A stretch of DNA of 33,805 bases from CAYRVF01 sp964427535 (GTDB taxonomy: Bacteria; Chloroflexota; Ktedonobacteria; Ktedonobacterales; JADMIN01), in contig CAYRVF010000054.1 in NCBI GenBank assembly GCA_964427535.1, positions 1-33,805 on the forward strand. The letters run 5' to 3'. The notes under the pieces are model-generated. The model ran no database searches. It had not been told where the DNA came from and saw only the letters and a list, made by a program, of their open reading frames with translations. The position numbers and the translations under genes are program-made. Each line of letters begins with the position of its first letter. The stretch's first letter is position 1. This document shows positions 1-7,181 of this stretch, in pieces.

Positions 1-85
1 CGGCCTGGTAGAAAGCGTGGCCGGCCGCGTGCATGGCCGCGGCGTCCACCGCCAGGATGACGGGCGCCTCGCGGCACGAGCCCAT
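1..85 (-). CDS. Unidentified gene fragment running off the left edge
   Basis: Reading the minus strand from an ATG at 85-83, the frame stays open to the window edge and gives a plausible protein-like stretch rich in Ala, His and hydrophobic residues (it includes VILAVDAAAMHAAGHAFYQA). I do not recognise the family. The same frame is open some way upstream of this ATG, so the start is uncertain. No ribosome site is obvious. It may be the 5' part of a gene or a remnant of a decayed one, since the neighbourhood to the right is degraded. Confidence 0.2.
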   Translation of the reverse strand, partial: MGSCREAPVILAVDAAAMHAAGHAFYQA

Positions 86-234
86 CTGGGTGGCGGGCGC
101 ACATGGTTGACTCGCAAATCGCGAGGAACTCCGCCACCTGCTCGTAGAGACATCCCGAATATCTAGGAAGGGCCGTTACGCAGGCGCGGCCCGGCCGCCT
201 CCTTTCATCGCCTGCTCGCTAGGACGCCACTTGC

Positions 235-420
235 CGCAATTTGGCGCAAAGTGGCCTTTGCGCTGAACTGCCGCAATCCTCGCCCATCAGGCCGGTATAC
301 ACCCACGAGTTTCCTTTAGGAAACCCGTGTAAAAGTAAGCGTATTCTTACGCTTGCGTACGCGTCGTTATGTAATGTCAATGTATAACTGAGCACAAACA
401 CCGATTTGCGCCAAATTGCG
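235..420. repeat. MITE-like palindromic element with perfect 16-bp terminal inverted repeats
   Basis: The left arm CGCAATTTGGCGCAAA (235-250) is the exact reverse complement of 405-420. Between the arms are three further hairpins: 244-263 (8-bp stem, loop TGGC, sharing bases with the left arm), 304-329 (10 of 11 pairs around loop TTTA) and 337-354 (7-bp stem, loop TTCT). The nonamer TGCCGCAAT occurs at 232-240 and again at 270-278. The size (186 bp), terminal repeats and lack of a credible gene fit a miniature inverted-repeat transposable element. A clear target-site duplication was not found. A single-strand-recognised element or a recombination site is an alternative. Confidence 0.5.
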
Positions 421-589
421 TTACCTGCGACCACGTGACATAACAGATGGATCGAGAGTGTCTACATGCGGAATGAGCCGTGAAAGCCTGCCCGGAGTCA
501 AGCTTTCCGTCGGCTCCTTTGTGTGATCTGCGATCAGATGCGTCTGATAGTTTCGGGAGTCGGTAGCACCTCCGTGGCTCGCGCTCTGC

Positions 590-611
590 GGGAGGGCTCA
601 GGGAGGGCTCA
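590..611. repeat. Tandem duplication of an 11-bp unit
   Basis: GGGAGGGCTCA occurs twice back to back (590-600 and 601-611), about 55 bp before the decayed FUSC-like gene. It is purine-rich enough to resemble a ribosome site but too far from a start codon to serve as one. Probably a replication-slippage duplication. Confidence 0.5.
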
Positions 612-664
612 CCTTGTAAGTCAGAACAGTCGTTGAGCGCCTGGAGAGAGAGACGGCACCGCAC

Positions 665-1147
665 ATGATGACGCGCGTCTCGCCGACACTCCGCACGCTC
701 CTGAGCACGGCTGGCGACTTCGACCCGTCGCAAGTCCGACTGATCCGCGTGCTGTGGAATGCCATCGTGGTCACATCGCCACTGGCGATCGGGGCGGCCG
801 CGGGTTGACATCTGGTGGGACTCACGGTCTCCATCGGCGCGCTGCAGGCGGCCTTCGCCGATTGGCAGGGGGCGTACCGCGAATGGGCGCGGGCGATGGT
901 ACTGGTGGGCCTCGCCGGTGCGCTCTCGGTGGTTGCTGGTCGCGTTGCGGGCGGCACGCCCTGGCTAGTGATCGCACTGACGGCGCTCTGGGGGTTCGTC
1001 GCGGGCATCGTCGTTGCGCTAGGACCCATCGCCACGCAGATAGGGCCGGCGAGCACGGTCCTCTTGATTGTGTTCACTGCGCAACCCGCCACTCCAGCGT
1101 ATGCCGCTGAATCAGCCGCCTGTGGTCGCCGCCCTGCCCGATCTTGA
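665..1147 (+). pseudogene. Decayed FUSC-family (YccS/aromatic acid exporter-like) membrane protein, N-terminal part
   Basis: From ATG 665 the first 47 codons end in a TGA at 806-808. The same frame then continues without interruption to 1147. The joined product has the layout of the N-terminal half of FUSC-type transporters: a short amphipathic start, a hydrophobic stretch ending in Gly/Ala, a segment around GLTVSIGALQAAFADWQGAY, and two further hydrophobic helices (residues about 75-95 and 100-140 of the joined protein). The family normally continues for several hundred residues with more helices and a cytoplasmic domain. Here the frame ends soon after the fourth helix. A neighbouring frame to 1403 may hold a shifted remnant, but I cannot assign it. 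No good ribosome site precedes 665. The in-frame stop plus truncation make this a pseudogene. Selenocysteine decoding of the TGA is unlikely. Confidence 0.5.
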
Positions 1148-1431
1148 CGCGGACACGCACGCCATCTGGAACGTCGTGACTCTTGCGAGCGAGCGACAAT
1201 CAGCCGGGACGCCATGGCTGGCAGTGATGGCCGCCGAATGCGATCGTCTTACCGAGGCGGTGACCAGCATAGCGGATGTGCTCACCTTGGCATGGGACAC
1301 TGGGATTGACCAGCGAACCGCCGCGAACGGCGAAGAGTTTCCGGGGCGACGCACACACGATAGCGGATGGACGGGGAGGTCGCCGGTCGGAGCGGCTCCG
1401 TGATCGACGCTCTCCGCGCACGCTGTGGCCG

Positions 1432-1758
1432 TTACAGCTCTACTGACGTCCTGCGCGCCTTGCTCAGCACCACAACCTCGCTGTAGAGCCAGAGGGTAAG
1501 GATCACGATCGCCGCAACGCAGACCAGCGAGCACACCTGGGGATTATCCGCGGCGAAGGCCACGAGACGGACGAAAAACGCGTCTGAATTTGTCGCAAAC
1601 CCAAGCAACAACAGAGCGACGAGCAGACTTTGCACGCTCGCGGAACGGAGCGCGGCCCCGCGCTCATGTCGCGGTTTACTCATCACGCGAATCCAGAACG
1701 GCGCCAGATCGAGCGCACAAAGGGTCAGAAAGTCGACGACGACCAGCCATGCTGGCAT
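1432..1758 (-). CDS. Small three-helix membrane protein of unknown function
   Basis: The 108-residue product starts at an ATG preceded by AAGGGAGG about 5 bases upstream, a strong ribosome site. It has three hydrophobic segments: residues about 3-25 (VVVDFLTLCALDLAPFWIRV), 43-58 and 75-96, separated by a basic loop (KPRHER) and a polar loop. The C-terminus is short and basic. The family is not recognised. The size and layout recall small membrane proteins such as DUF-type YrhK or YkvA-like proteins, but no signature supports that. An operator-like palindrome and possible promoter lie 70-90 bp upstream, suggesting it is a separately regulated gene next to a decayed transporter locus. Confidence 0.55.
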   Translation of the reverse strand: MPAWLVVVDFLTLCALDLAPFWIRVMSKPRHERGAALRSASVQSLLVALLLLGFATNSDAFFVRLVAFAADNPQVCSLVCVAAIVILTLWLYSEVVVLSKARRTSVEL

Positions 1759-2291
1759 CTGACGCCTCCCTTCGCTCGCGAATACTTAGACTTCTGCCCC
1801 TACACTAGCAACAGAACCGTGTTTTGTCTACCACTGTATACGGTTAGACTAGCCGCATCGGTTGCCGTGCGCCTGCGTGTCCGCACGCCGGGTTCCCGGG
1901 GTGGCGGTCCGCCAGCCTGGTCTGTCGGCACGATTTTCGCTTTCAACCTGCCATAGAGGCTCAGATGCAGAATGTGTGCCTCGCCGCCGTAGCCTATACA
2001 CTCATAGTCTTCTATTCGGTCTTCCGCTGTTACGTCCAACGACGCGCTAGCCGTGATGTGCACTTCCCGAGCCGAATCCCGTGGCAGATGACATCGCTCA
2101 AAGTCTTGTACTGCCTATGAGCGCATGGGCTCACCCCCGCTCGTCGCGCTATGTTTCAAATGCGGGGGTCTCGGCATACGGCGTGGAGTCAGGCACGGGC
2201 GCGGTGATTTGAAACGTGCGGCATTAGCCCCACATTGGCATACGCAACGAGAACGTGCTGGCGTCGTGATCTGAGAAGGTGAGGACACGGC
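1759..2291. other. Intergenic stretch before the DUF4012 gene
   Basis: No convincing gene is seen. Besides the palindrome at 1826-1849, the stretch holds a perfect 9-bp inverted repeat, GTTTCAAAT (2153-2161) and ATTTGAAAC (2207-2215), ending 76 bp before the DUF4012 start. That could be an operator pair or a leader-RNA stem. A minus-strand frame around 1800-2063 has a protein-like patch (YECIGYGGEAHILHLSLYGR) and may be a gene remnant, but it lacks a ribosome site and a recognisable family. Confidence 0.35.
1826..1849 (-). promoter_or_regulatory. Operator-like imperfect 24-bp palindrome before the small membrane protein gene
   Basis: The site has outer arms GTCTA/TAGAC and a GTATAC centre. 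Eight of twelve symmetric pairs match, including the five outermost. It lies 68-91 bp upstream of the start at 1758. On the minus strand its edge supplies TAGACA as a possible -35 box with TAGTGT 17 bases further on, so a repressor sitting on the palindrome would cover a promoter. Size and symmetry are typical of TetR-family operators. No TetR gene is present in the window. Confidence 0.35.
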
Positions 2292-4559
2292 ATGGAAGAC
2301 GCCGGAACGCTACAGAAGCGTCCGTTGCCTCCACACTGGTCGCGCCCAGGACACGGATGGCGTCGCCGGAACGGTTCTCGATCCCGAAGGTCATCAGATG
2401 CCTCCGACGGCCCGCACCCCCGCCGTCGGAGGGCACGCTCAGTGCTCCTGATGGTGCTTCTCGGCTGTCTGCTGCTCGCTCTCACCGCCGGCATCTTTCC
2501 TCTCGTTCGGCTGTATGTGGACGCCCGAGACGCGTTGCGCCAGGCCCGCACGCTCGAGAGCACGCTCACGGGCGGCATTGGAGCTCTGAGCAATCCGGAC
2601 ACGCTCGCGTCGACGCTGCGGGAGGTCGAGATCCTCCAATCCGACCTCGACGCCGTTACCGGAGTCGCGAACCTCGCCGACGGCTCTCTCGGCAGGGTAA
2701 GCCCAACCGTCCGCAACTACACGCTCGTGCTGAGTATGGCAGATCAGCTTGCCGCCGGCGCTAGTGCGTCACTGCAAGCGGCGCAGATCGTCGCACCGCT
2801 CATCCACGGCGGCGTGCTCTCGAAGAGCAGCGCGGCGACCCTCACGCCCGCCAGCTACGCGCACCTCAGATCGCTGGTACTCTCCGCCGAGAGCTCTATC
2901 GCGGGGGCAGCCGCGGCATATGAGCAGATTGCTCCGGGCGGAATGCCCGCCCAGCTGCGACCGGGCACCCATCTGGGAAATCTGCTTGCTCGCCTGCCAC
3001 AGGCGCCGGGGATGTTCAGCCAGGTAAACACGCTGCTCGACCTCGCTCCCGGTCTGCTTGGCATCGGACAGCCCGCGCACTATCTGCTGCTCGCGCTGGA
3101 CCGCTCAGAGCTGCGCCCTGGGGGAGGCTTTCAGGGCAACTACGGTGTGTTGACTCTGTCGGGCGGCAGAGAATCGTCGACGCAGCCGTTCGCGCTGGAA
3201 GACACCTACGTCATCGATCAGGCATACTATAAGAATGGGGGAACCGACCCGACCGCGATGTGCGCCGCAGGCACCCCCGCGGCGAACTCAGGTCCGCAGG
3301 CGCCTTCGCCTTACTGGTGGTGGCCGTATCGATGTTATTCCGCCACGCTTGGTTGGGGACTGCGCGACGTCAACCTCTCGCCGGATTTCCCGACCAACGC
3401 CCGCGCGGCCCTGCAAATCGTGGCAGCCTCAGGTGTGTTACCCGCCGGTGAGAACATTAGCGGAGTCATCGCCTTCACGCCTGCGTTAATCGATTCGCTG
3501 CTCAATCTGACGGGACCATTGCCCATGCCCGCTTACTCCGTGAACGTCTCGGCCGACAACCTGGAGCACGAGATTCACGAGTTTCAGCTCGGTTCGAAGC
3601 AGAGCGCGTCGTCGAGTCGGAAGGCATTTACCCACGACCTCTCGGTAGCGCTGCTCGACCGGCTGCGGCAGCTGCATGGCAGTGACCTCTCGAAGCTGGC
3701 TGCGATCGGCCTGAACGCACTCAAGTCGAGAACAGTCCAGATCTATCTGACCGACCCAACTGCCCAGTCGCAGCTCGAGAAGCTTGACGGTGTCTCCGGC
3801 TCGATGGCCAGCCCGGTCGACGGTTTCTACGTCGTCGACACCAATGACGGAGCCAACAAGGCCAATACCTACGTCACCGAGCATCAGACCGACGTAGTGA
3901 CGCTTCTGCCAGATGGCAGCACGCTTCACCGCCTGCAGATCAGTGTGACGTATGACAAACAAGGCTCCGTCTACGAAGGGGCGACCCAATTCGAGGACTA
4001 CAGCGACGTCCAGCGGACCTACCTCCCTGGCGACGCGACGCTCCTTGACTTCACCCAACCGGAGCCGCTCTTTGACAACGGGCGTTGCTCGGGCCTCTAC
4101 ACGCCACTAAGCGACTGCACGACCGGCCATCGTCTGGACAGAACTGCTCTCCTCACCCAAAGCGATACGCCAGGACACCAGATGGTGCTTGAGCCGTTCA
4201 TCGTCCCGTGCGGCGCCGCGATCTCACCCGCGGCGTATCGCTCCACCACTGATTACACGGTCTGCACACAGGCCCCGCAGGCACATAGCAAGACCATCTA
4301 CATCTCCTGGCGCACGCCACACGCCTATACGTCCAGCGCTAGCGGGCACGGCACCTACACCGAACTGGTGCAAAAGCAGCCCGGCACCACTGTCGTCGGA
4401 AGCACAGGGGAGACCAGCCAGGTGCGGCTCACGGTCTTCGTCTCGACCAATATAAGCACGGCCACCGACGATCTCTCCTACGCCGCGCTCGTCGCGGGCG
4501 CGAGGCAAATCTACGACTCGCCGCTCACCACCGACACGTCGGTCACCTATCACTTCTAG
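2292..4559 (+). CDS. DUF4012 domain-containing membrane-anchored protein
   Basis: The 755-residue protein starts at an ATG behind GAAGGTGAGG. Residues 1-50 are very basic and cytoplasmic (a run of six Arg/Pro-Arg residues before the membrane), and residues about 50-72 form a single transmembrane helix. A coiled, Ala/Leu-rich region follows. The large remainder is outside the cell by the positive-inside rule. The DUF4012 signature is clear: LDRSELRPGGGFQGNYG at about 270-286, then the SPDFPTNARAALQI and FTPALIDSLLNLTGPLP segments. Several Cys in the C-terminal third (for example in CSGLYTPLSDC) could form disulfides. The family occurs mainly in Actinobacteria and Chloroflexota, often near polysaccharide genes; its biochemical role is unknown. 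No partner gene is obvious: the next gene is a regulator with its own promoter. Confidence 0.88.
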   Translation: MEDAGTLQKRPLPPHWSRPGHGWRRRNGSRSRRSSDASDGPHPRRRRARSVLLMVLLGCLLLALTAGIFPLVRLYVDARDALRQARTLESTLTGGIGALSNPDTLASTLREVEILQSDLDAVTGVANLADGSLGRVSPTVRNYTLVLSMADQLAAGASASLQAAQIVAPLIHGGVLSKSSAATLTPASYAHLRSLVLSAESSIAGAAAAYEQIAPGGMPAQLRPGTHLGNLLARLPQAPGMFSQVNTLLDLAPGLLGIGQPAHYLLLALDRSELRPGGGFQGNYGVLTLSGGRESSTQPFALEDTYVIDQAYYKNGGTDPTAMCAAGTPAANSGPQAPSPYWWWPYRCYSATLGWGLRDVNLSPDFPTNARAALQIVAASGVLPAGENISGVIAFTPALIDSLLNLTGPLPMPAYSVNVSADNLEHEIHEFQLGSKQSASSSRKAFTHDLSVALLDRLRQLHGSDLSKLAAIGLNALKSRTVQIYLTDPTAQSQLEKLDGVSGSMASPVDGFYVVDTNDGANKANTYVTEHQTDVVTLLPDGSTLHRLQISVTYDKQGSVYEGATQFEDYSDVQRTYLPGDATLLDFTQPEPLFDNGRCSGLYTPLSDCTTGHRLDRTALLTQSDTPGHQMVLEPFIVPCGAAISPAAYRSTTDYTVCTQAPQAHSKTIYISWRTPHAYTSSASGHGTYTELVQKQPGTTVVGSTGETSQVRLTVFVSTNISTATDDLSYAALVAGARQIYDSPLTTDTSVTYHF

Positions 4560-4624
4560 CGCGCGTCCCGGCGGATGCCACACCACTATTGGTGCGATGT
4601 CTCTCCCTCATTCACGGCGCTAGC

Positions 4625-4633
4625 TGGTACAAT
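4625..4633 (+). promoter_or_regulatory. Extended -10 promoter for the XRE regulator
   Basis: TGGTACAAT is an extended -10 element (TGn plus TACAAT, five of six consensus bases) 42 bases before the GTG start at 4675. No good -35 box lies 16-18 bases upstream, which is usual for extended -10 promoters. Confidence 0.45.
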
Positions 4634-4674
4634 GGAGCGGCGATGGAGGACGACGTGAGGGAAGCAGGACAATC

Positions 4675-5349
4675 GTGGCATACGACACCGATGGGGCTCC
4701 GTGGATTCGCGATTGGGGCGCGCTCTTGCGAACCGCAAGGCAAGTCGCGGGCTGGAGTCTGACGGAGCTGAGCGCGCGCACGGGGCTCTCGAAGGGGTAT
4801 CTCTCCAAGCTGGAGTCTGGCCACCCGAGCGCCCGCAACCCATCTCGGGCGACCCTCGCGGCACTGGCGCGGGCGCTGCCGAACTTCGGCACGCTCGCCC
4901 ATGTGCTGGAGCCGGGTGATGCCGCGCCCGCGATCGCCGCGCCAGGCGCCGCCGAGGAAGAGCGTGCGTTCGCGCGTCCCGATGGATGGGCAGCCGCCGA
5001 TCCATTACGCCTCACCTGGCGTGAGCTGGAGGTGCTCGTCGTCGTGCTCGTGCTCGACCAGGCGGCGTCGCGCCAGCCCCTCACAAGCATCGTCATCGCG
5101 CGAACGCTGCGGCGGCCGGCCCGAGAGGTAGAACTCACGCTCGGTGGATTGGTCGAGCGAGGGTTGCTGCGGCAGAGCCCGCCTGCCTTCCATGGCGGTT
5201 CCGCGGCCTACAATCGCACTCCCCAATTCGCCGAGATGACTGGCCTGAACCGCATTGGCGATGCGCTTCTCGTCTCTGCGGCGCTACTCACGCGGGCAAC
5301 GTCCGTTGCCGAGCATGTGGGCGACACAGGGAACGAGATAGCACGGTGA
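4675..5349 (+). CDS. XRE-family regulator with a second, winged-helix DNA-binding domain
   Basis: The start is the GTG at 4675, with AGGA five bases upstream, giving 224 residues. Residues about 12-68 are a classic XRE helix-turn-helix (LLRTARQVAGWSLTELSART, then GLSKGYLSKLESG as the recognition helix region). After an Ala/Pro-rich linker (about 80-105), residues about 112-165 look like a MarR/winged-helix fold (TWRELEVLVVVLVLD, then TSIVIARTLRRPAREVELTLGGLVERGLLRQ), followed by a helical tail. Two DNA-binding domains in one chain is unusual for XRE proteins. The role is inferred to be transcriptional control. The gene ends 108 bp before the molybdenum oxidoreductase on the same strand, which is the obvious candidate target, along with its own promoter. 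Confidence 0.8.
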   Translation: MAYDTDGAPWIRDWGALLRTARQVAGWSLTELSARTGLSKGYLSKLESGHPSARNPSRATLAALARALPNFGTLAHVLEPGDAAPAIAAPGAAEEERAFARPDGWAAADPLRLTWRELEVLVVVLVLDQAASRQPLTSIVIARTLRRPAREVELTLGGLVERGLLRQSPPAFHGGSAAYNRTPQFAEMTGLNRIGDALLVSAALLTRATSVAEHVGDTGNEIAR

Positions 5350-5386
5350 CCGACTGGTGTGTCCCGGTGGCTCCTGATAGACGTAC

Positions 5387-5416
5387 TTGCGCTACGATAT
5401 GTGATGCAGGTATCAG
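5387..5416 (+). promoter_or_regulatory. Weak promoter candidate for the molybdenum oxidoreductase gene
   Basis: TTGCGC (5387-5392) and TATCAG (5411-5416) are 18 bases apart, with start codon 5458 about 40 bases downstream. Each hexamer matches consensus only partly. The gene may also be read through from the regulator. Confidence 0.25.
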
Positions 5417-5457
5417 CTTGGAGCATCACCAAGACACGACCCTCGAAGGGACAGCAC

Positions 5458-7146
5458 ATGGCAGCCAAATCCGCGCGGGGAGCCTCGCTCGCGACCGGCC
5501 CGGCCCTCGTCGCGGCGGCCACGGGCCTGTTCGCGGCGGAGGTGGCGCGCGTCCTATTCGGTTTCGACACGGCGGCGGCGGTCTTTGGTGATCGCTTCAC
5601 TGCCCTCATCCCGCTGCCGGTGTTCTCCTGGCTGCTCTCGCTGCTAGACGGCAACGCCAAGCATCTCTTCTACATTGCCATGCTGATCGGCCAGGGGCTG
5701 CTCACGGCATGTGTGGGCGCCACCTACTGGGAAATCCGGCGCCGACTCGCGCGGCGCCGTCACTCGGAGAGCGCCGATGCGGAGAACGCGCATGTGGATT
5801 CTCCTGGCCCGCCGCTTGGCTTTCTTGATGTCGTCGCGCTGGTAGTGCTCCTCTGGCTGCTCTCGACGTGCGTGGTCTCGCCTCTGATCGGCGGCGGGTT
5901 CTTCGGCGTCGCGCTGTCTGGTGGCGCGCGTGCTGCTATCACGTCTCAGGTGATCGCCGATGTCGTCTTCGCCATCGTGTTCAGCCTGCGCCTGAATGAC
6001 GTGCTGAAGGCGCAGGCTGCATCCGCGGAAACGCCTGGCGACACGGCAGGTCACCAGCTTACGCGACGCCGGGTGCTCAGGCGAGGTCTGGCTCTGGCCG
6101 GCATCCTGGGAGCGGGCGCGCTCGTGGTGCGGGCGCTCGCGCCCGCGATTGAGTCGCTGCTCGGTACCGGCGGCAGCGGGTCCCGTCCGCCGCTCGACGT
6201 TAGCTCGGCCCCCGCGCGGATCACGCCTCCGCCGGTGCCGGTCTACTCGTCCTGGACGGATGTCGCCGGGGAGACGCCGGAAGTCACCTCCACACCAAAC
6301 TTCTATTATGTCTCTAAGAATCTCGTCAACGATCCCTCAATCAATGCTAATGGGTGGCATCTGACGATAGGCGGGCTGGTCGATCGGCCCTACACGCTCT
6401 CGTACGCGCAACTACAGGCGCTGCCACAGATCGAGCGCTATCACACGCTGGAGTGCATCAGCAACGACGTCGGGGGCAACCTGATGAGCAACGCCCGGTT
6501 CGTCGGCACGTCGCTCGCCAGTGTGCTTCAGGCCGCCGGAATTCGGGTTGACGCGAGCGAGATGGTGTTCACGGCCGCCGACGGCTATAGCGACAGCCTG
6601 CATCTCTCGCAGGCGCTCGACGCGCGCTCGCTGATCGTCTATCAGATCAACGGCGGACCGCTACCCCAAGCGCACGGCTTTCCGGCGCGTCTGCTCATCC
6701 CTGGTCTCTACGGCATGAAGAACGGTAAGTGGCTGACCAGGCTGGACCTCGGCGCAGGCGGATACGAAGGCTACTGGGAACAGCGCGGCTGGACGCGCGA
6801 GGCGCTCGTGAAGATGACCTCGCGCATTGACACGCCCCACAACGCTGACCTGCTGCTGGAGCGCCCGACCTATATCGCGGGGGTCGCCTTCGCCGCCGAT
6901 CGAGGCATCAGTCGCGTGGACGTGACACTCGACGCCGGGAAGACGTGGTCTCCCGCGCGCCTCAAGCGCCCACTCGGCGACCTCACCTGGGTCCTCTGGG
7001 AGTATCCCTGGAGGCCCACACGCGGCCAGTATGTCATCGCCTCGCGGGCGATCGATCTGGACGGTCGCGTGCAGGCGCCGCAACAGGCGCCGCCGCTCCC
7101 CGACGGCGCTTCTGGCTACGATGCCATCACCGTGACAGTTGGCTGA
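5458..7146 (+). CDS. Membrane-anchored molybdopterin-dependent oxidoreductase (sulfite oxidase/YedY type) with internal Tat motif
   Basis: The ATG at 5458 is preceded by AAGGGA seven bases upstream, giving 562 residues. Residues 13-180 hold about four hydrophobic helices (about 13-36, 68-90, 121-145 and 158-178). Then comes a twin-arginine-like sequence (TRRRVLRRG, 202-210) with a hydrophobic helix to about 226. The rest is the sulfite-oxidase Mo domain: TLECISNDVGG with Cys333 as expected Mo ligand, then HGFPARLLIPGLYGMKNGKW and GYWEQRGW. It ends in the immunoglobulin-like dimerisation domain (ISRVDVTLDAGKTW). The Mo domain is presumably on the outside, held by the helices. Similar two-part proteins are common in Actinobacteria and Chloroflexota; substrate is unknown. 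No haem domain is present, so an electron acceptor must come from elsewhere. Confidence 0.85.
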   Translation: MAAKSARGASLATGPALVAAATGLFAAEVARVLFGFDTAAAVFGDRFTALIPLPVFSWLLSLLDGNAKHLFYIAMLIGQGLLTACVGATYWEIRRRLARRRHSESADAENAHVDSPGPPLGFLDVVALVVLLWLLSTCVVSPLIGGGFFGVALSGGARAAITSQVIADVVFAIVFSLRLNDVLKAQAASAETPGDTAGHQLTRRRVLRRGLALAGILGAGALVVRALAPAIESLLGTGGSGSRPPLDVSSAPARITPPPVPVYSSWTDVAGETPEVTSTPNFYYVSKNLVNDPSINANGWHLTIGGLVDRPYTLSYAQLQALPQIERYHTLECISNDVGGNLMSNARFVGTSLASVLQAAGIRVDASEMVFTAADGYSDSLHLSQALDARSLIVYQINGGPLPQAHGFPARLLIPGLYGMKNGKWLTRLDLGAGGYEGYWEQRGWTREALVKMTSRIDTPHNADLLLERPTYIAGVAFAADRGISRVDVTLDAGKTWSPARLKRPLGDLTWVLWEYPWRPTRGQYVIASRAIDLDGRVQAPQQAPPLPDGASGYDAITVTVG

Positions 7147-7181
7147 CCAGCGCAGTAAACCGGCAGTACCCGCGCGTCGTC

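Larger units (their letters stand above)
86..664. other. Gene-poor stretch with palindromic element and small repeats
   Basis: No convincing gene lies here. The stretch holds the inverted-repeat element at 235-420, a small palindrome at 533-548 (arms ATCAGA/TCTGAT around TGCG) and an 11-bp tandem duplication at 590-611. Short open frames that cross the element read through its hairpins and look incidental. Confidence 0.5.

Noticed and set aside
806..808. TGA as a selenocysteine codon in the FUSC-like gene, given selA in the window
   Set aside because: FUSC proteins are not known selenoproteins, only a weak bulged stem can be drawn downstream, and the gene is also truncated. A nonsense mutation is the simpler reading.
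1068..1403. Open frame of 111 residues after the FUSC-like remnant
   Set aside because: No ribosome site and no recognisable family. It may be a frame-shifted remnant but cannot stand as a gene.
3486..4058. Long minus-strand open frame inside the DUF4012 gene
   Set aside because: The plus-strand frame is a recognisable DUF4012 protein. The minus frame is the usual by-product of high G+C coding sequence.
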